From contig CASEPW010000108.1 of the NCBI GenBank assembly GCA_949289925.1, positions 1 to 9,899 on the forward strand: 9,899 nt of DNA, read 5' to 3'. Positions within the stretch are counted from its first letter, which is position 1, and each line of letters opens with the position of its first letter. The notes beneath the pieces were generated by a model. It was given only the letters and a program-made list of their open reading frames with translations. It ran no database searches and was not told the DNA's origin. This stretch comes from an uncultured Mycoplasmataceae bacterium (lineage in GTDB: Bacteria; Bacillota_I; Bacilli_A; Mycoplasmatales; Mycoplasmoidaceae). A program made the position numbers and the translations under genes. Shown here one piece after another: positions 8,146 to 9,899 of the stretch.

Positions 8146-9081
8146 ATGAATATAAAAATAAAATTATCTAATTTTAATCAAGAGCTTTCAGTACTAGAAC
8201 TTATTAATAGACATTTTTTTAAATCACTAATTGGTATTGTTATGTCATTATCATTACCATTAATGTTTATGATTGTTTATTTTATTATAGGAACCTATAA
8301 AAATGATCCATCAATGTTTGGGTCAAGTTTAGCAACTTATTATTCTTTTGCTATTTTACCAATTTCTTTTATTTCATTACCATTATTAATTGTAGAATTT
8401 AAAAGTTCAATTATTCTAAGAAAGATTGCAGTTTCAAAAATTACATCTTTATCATTTTCATTTATCTTATTTACTTATTATTTTATTGTCAATATTGTTA
8501 TATTTATTTTTACTACATTATTGTATGCGATTTTCTTAAATAAAAATGCTCCAACATATTTTAGTTATTATAATTGAGGAGAATTAATATATGCAATAAT
8601 TAATGTTATGGTTCTTTCATCTACTATCGGTTTTTTCATGGGTGTAATATTAAAAAGATCTGCAATGACGCAAGCACTTGGTATGGCAATATTATTTTTA
8701 ACACAAATCTTGTCAGGTCAGCTTATGCCAATGTCTATTATTGCAACTGTTCCACCACTAAAATATATTTGTTTATTATCACCAATGTCATACCCGATGG
8801 GATTGATGAATAATATTTTATTACAATTCCCAAAATCTATTCTTGAGGCAATACCATTTCCATTGCCACCTGACTTTGATTTTGATACTATTATGCTAGG
8901 AAATAGTATTTTTAATTTAAATACATTTAATATTATTGATATCTCCATTTCTACTAAAAAAATAAAAGTCCTTGCTCTTTATGATGATTGAAACAAAATA
9001 TTGAATTTAGTTTTACCACCAGTTTTAAGTATTGTATTTATGATTTATAATATAAAGAAATTCAATTGATCAAGTAGGTAA
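8146..9081 (+). CDS. ABC-2 type transporter permease
   Basis: The 311-aa product is the membrane part of a probable ABC exporter. It has an amphipathic N-terminal helix, then membrane helices near 28-48, 66-84, 103-130, 148-168, 175-196 and a last one near 285-303. Between the fifth and sixth lies LKYICLLSPMSYPMGLMNNIL, resembling the amphipathic re-entrant region of ABC-2 permeases, followed by an insertion of about 70 residues. Two TGA codons clearly encode internal tryptophans (8575, 8989), and one more lies in the terminal FNWSSR. The ATPase starts two bases after the stop, and its ribosome site lies in the last codons here, so the two are made together. The upstream pseudogene is its diverged paralog. 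The substrate cannot be told from sequence. Confidence 0.87.
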
Positions 9082-9083
9082 TT

Positions 9084-9887
9084 ATGATAAAGATCAAACA
9101 AATTAAAAATGATAAAAATCCATATGAAAATTTTGAAACCTTTATTAACAAAAATAAATATCCAAAAGATTATTTAATAAAAGTTGAAAATCTTCATCAG
9201 TACTTTAAAGTAAAAGGTAAGAAAAAAGTAGTTCTTGAAGATATTAATTTTGAAATATATGAAAATGATAGATTAGCTTTTGTTGGTCCAAATGGTGCTG
9301 GTAAAACTACAAGCGTTTCTATTATATGTGGTTATTTGAAATCTAAGAATGGTAAAATCTCATATAATTATGAATACAAAAATAATCCATATGAAAAAAT
9401 TTCAGTACAATTTCAAGATTTACAATTTCCATCTTCACTAACTCCAAAAGACTTAATTGAATTCTCATTAAAATTAAACGACACAGATTATAAGTCTAAT
9501 GAAAAAGAAATTTTAGAAGCTATATCAATTTTTGAAATTGATAAGATATTTAATACAAAAATGTCTAAATTATCAGGCGGTCAACAACAAAGAGTAAATG
9601 TATTAATATCATTATTAGGTAAACCAAAAGTATTGTTTCTAGATGAATTCACAACAGGTCTAGATATTGCAATCAAGAATAAAATTCAAAATTTTATATT
9701 AGATTTTTGTGATAAGAATAAAATTGCATTAGTAATTATTTCACATGATATTGATTGTATAGAAGAAATGACTAATAGAATGATTGTTTTAGCCGACAAA
9801 AGAATATTAGTTGATGCATACAATAAAGATTTAATTAAAGAATACGGTTCAGTTAAAACAGCATTAAAAAAATATATAATTAATTAA
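9084..9887 (+). CDS. ABC transporter ATP-binding protein
   Basis: This 267-aa ATPase should power the permease encoded just upstream, on the cytoplasmic side. All canonical motifs are present: Walker A GPNGAGKTT (68-76), Q-loop around VQFQD (Gln109/Gln111), signature LSGGQ (163-167), Walker B VLFLDE (183-188), D-loop GLD (192-194) and switch His221 in ISHD. It lacks the long C-terminal regulatory extension of importers such as MalK. The 30-residue N-terminal extension before the fold is longer than usual. The ATG is two bases after the permease stop, with AGG five bases before it. It contrasts sharply with the degenerate ABC-like protein at 2317-4092. It is complete; only 12 bases follow, without a visible terminator. 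Confidence 0.93.
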   Translation: MIKIKQIKNDKNPYENFETFINKNKYPKDYLIKVENLHQYFKVKGKKKVVLEDINFEIYENDRLAFVGPNGAGKTTSVSIICGYLKSKNGKISYNYEYKNNPYEKISVQFQDLQFPSSLTPKDLIEFSLKLNDTDYKSNEKEILEAISIFEIDKIFNTKMSKLSGGQQQRVNVLISLLGKPKVLFLDEFTTGLDIAIKNKIQNFILDFCDKNKIALVIISHDIDCIEEMTNRMIVLADKRILVDAYNKDLIKEYGSVKTALKKYIIN

Positions 9888-9899
9888 TTAAAATATATA

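Overview
This window comes from an AT-rich mollicute (Mycoplasma-like) chromosome. The main proof is the genetic code: almost every gene is interrupted by TGA codons that fall where tryptophan is expected (for example three in ribosomal protein L20 and one in IF3). The proteins are only full-length under translation table 4. Every gene I accept is on the + strand, and the spacers are short.

Region 1 (1-1375) is the infC-rpmI-rplT operon (IF3, L35, L20). Ahead of it are an extended -10 promoter, a structured leader hairpin and a strong intrinsic terminator just upstream of the infC start, the layout of an L20-type attenuator. At the left edge are two 25-bp direct repeats with a 36-bp period, possibly inside the 3' end of a truncated upstream gene.

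Region 2 (1394-6173) continues from rplT without a terminator into genes I cannot name. They are a 304-aa helical protein, a 591-aa protein whose N-terminal third looks like an ABC ATPase with all catalytic motifs lost, a 538-aa protein with two membrane segments and a large C-terminal domain, and an overlapping 129-aa four-helix membrane protein that is fragmented under the standard code. A clear intrinsic terminator lies inside the coding region of this last gene.

Region 3 (6188-9887) starts with a nicotinate phosphoribosyltransferase (NAD salvage). It is followed by a heavily frameshifted ABC-2 permease pseudogene, an intact paralogous permease and an intact ABC ATPase with all canonical motifs. 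The last two probably form an exporter. The pncB and permease starts both lie 6 nt after a TATAAT box and have no Shine-Dalgarno, so both are probably leaderless.

The parts most worth a second look are the pseudo-ABC module of region 2, the decayed second permease, which may once have been a heterodimer partner, and the regulatory layouts (leader attenuator, intragenic terminator, leaderless starts).
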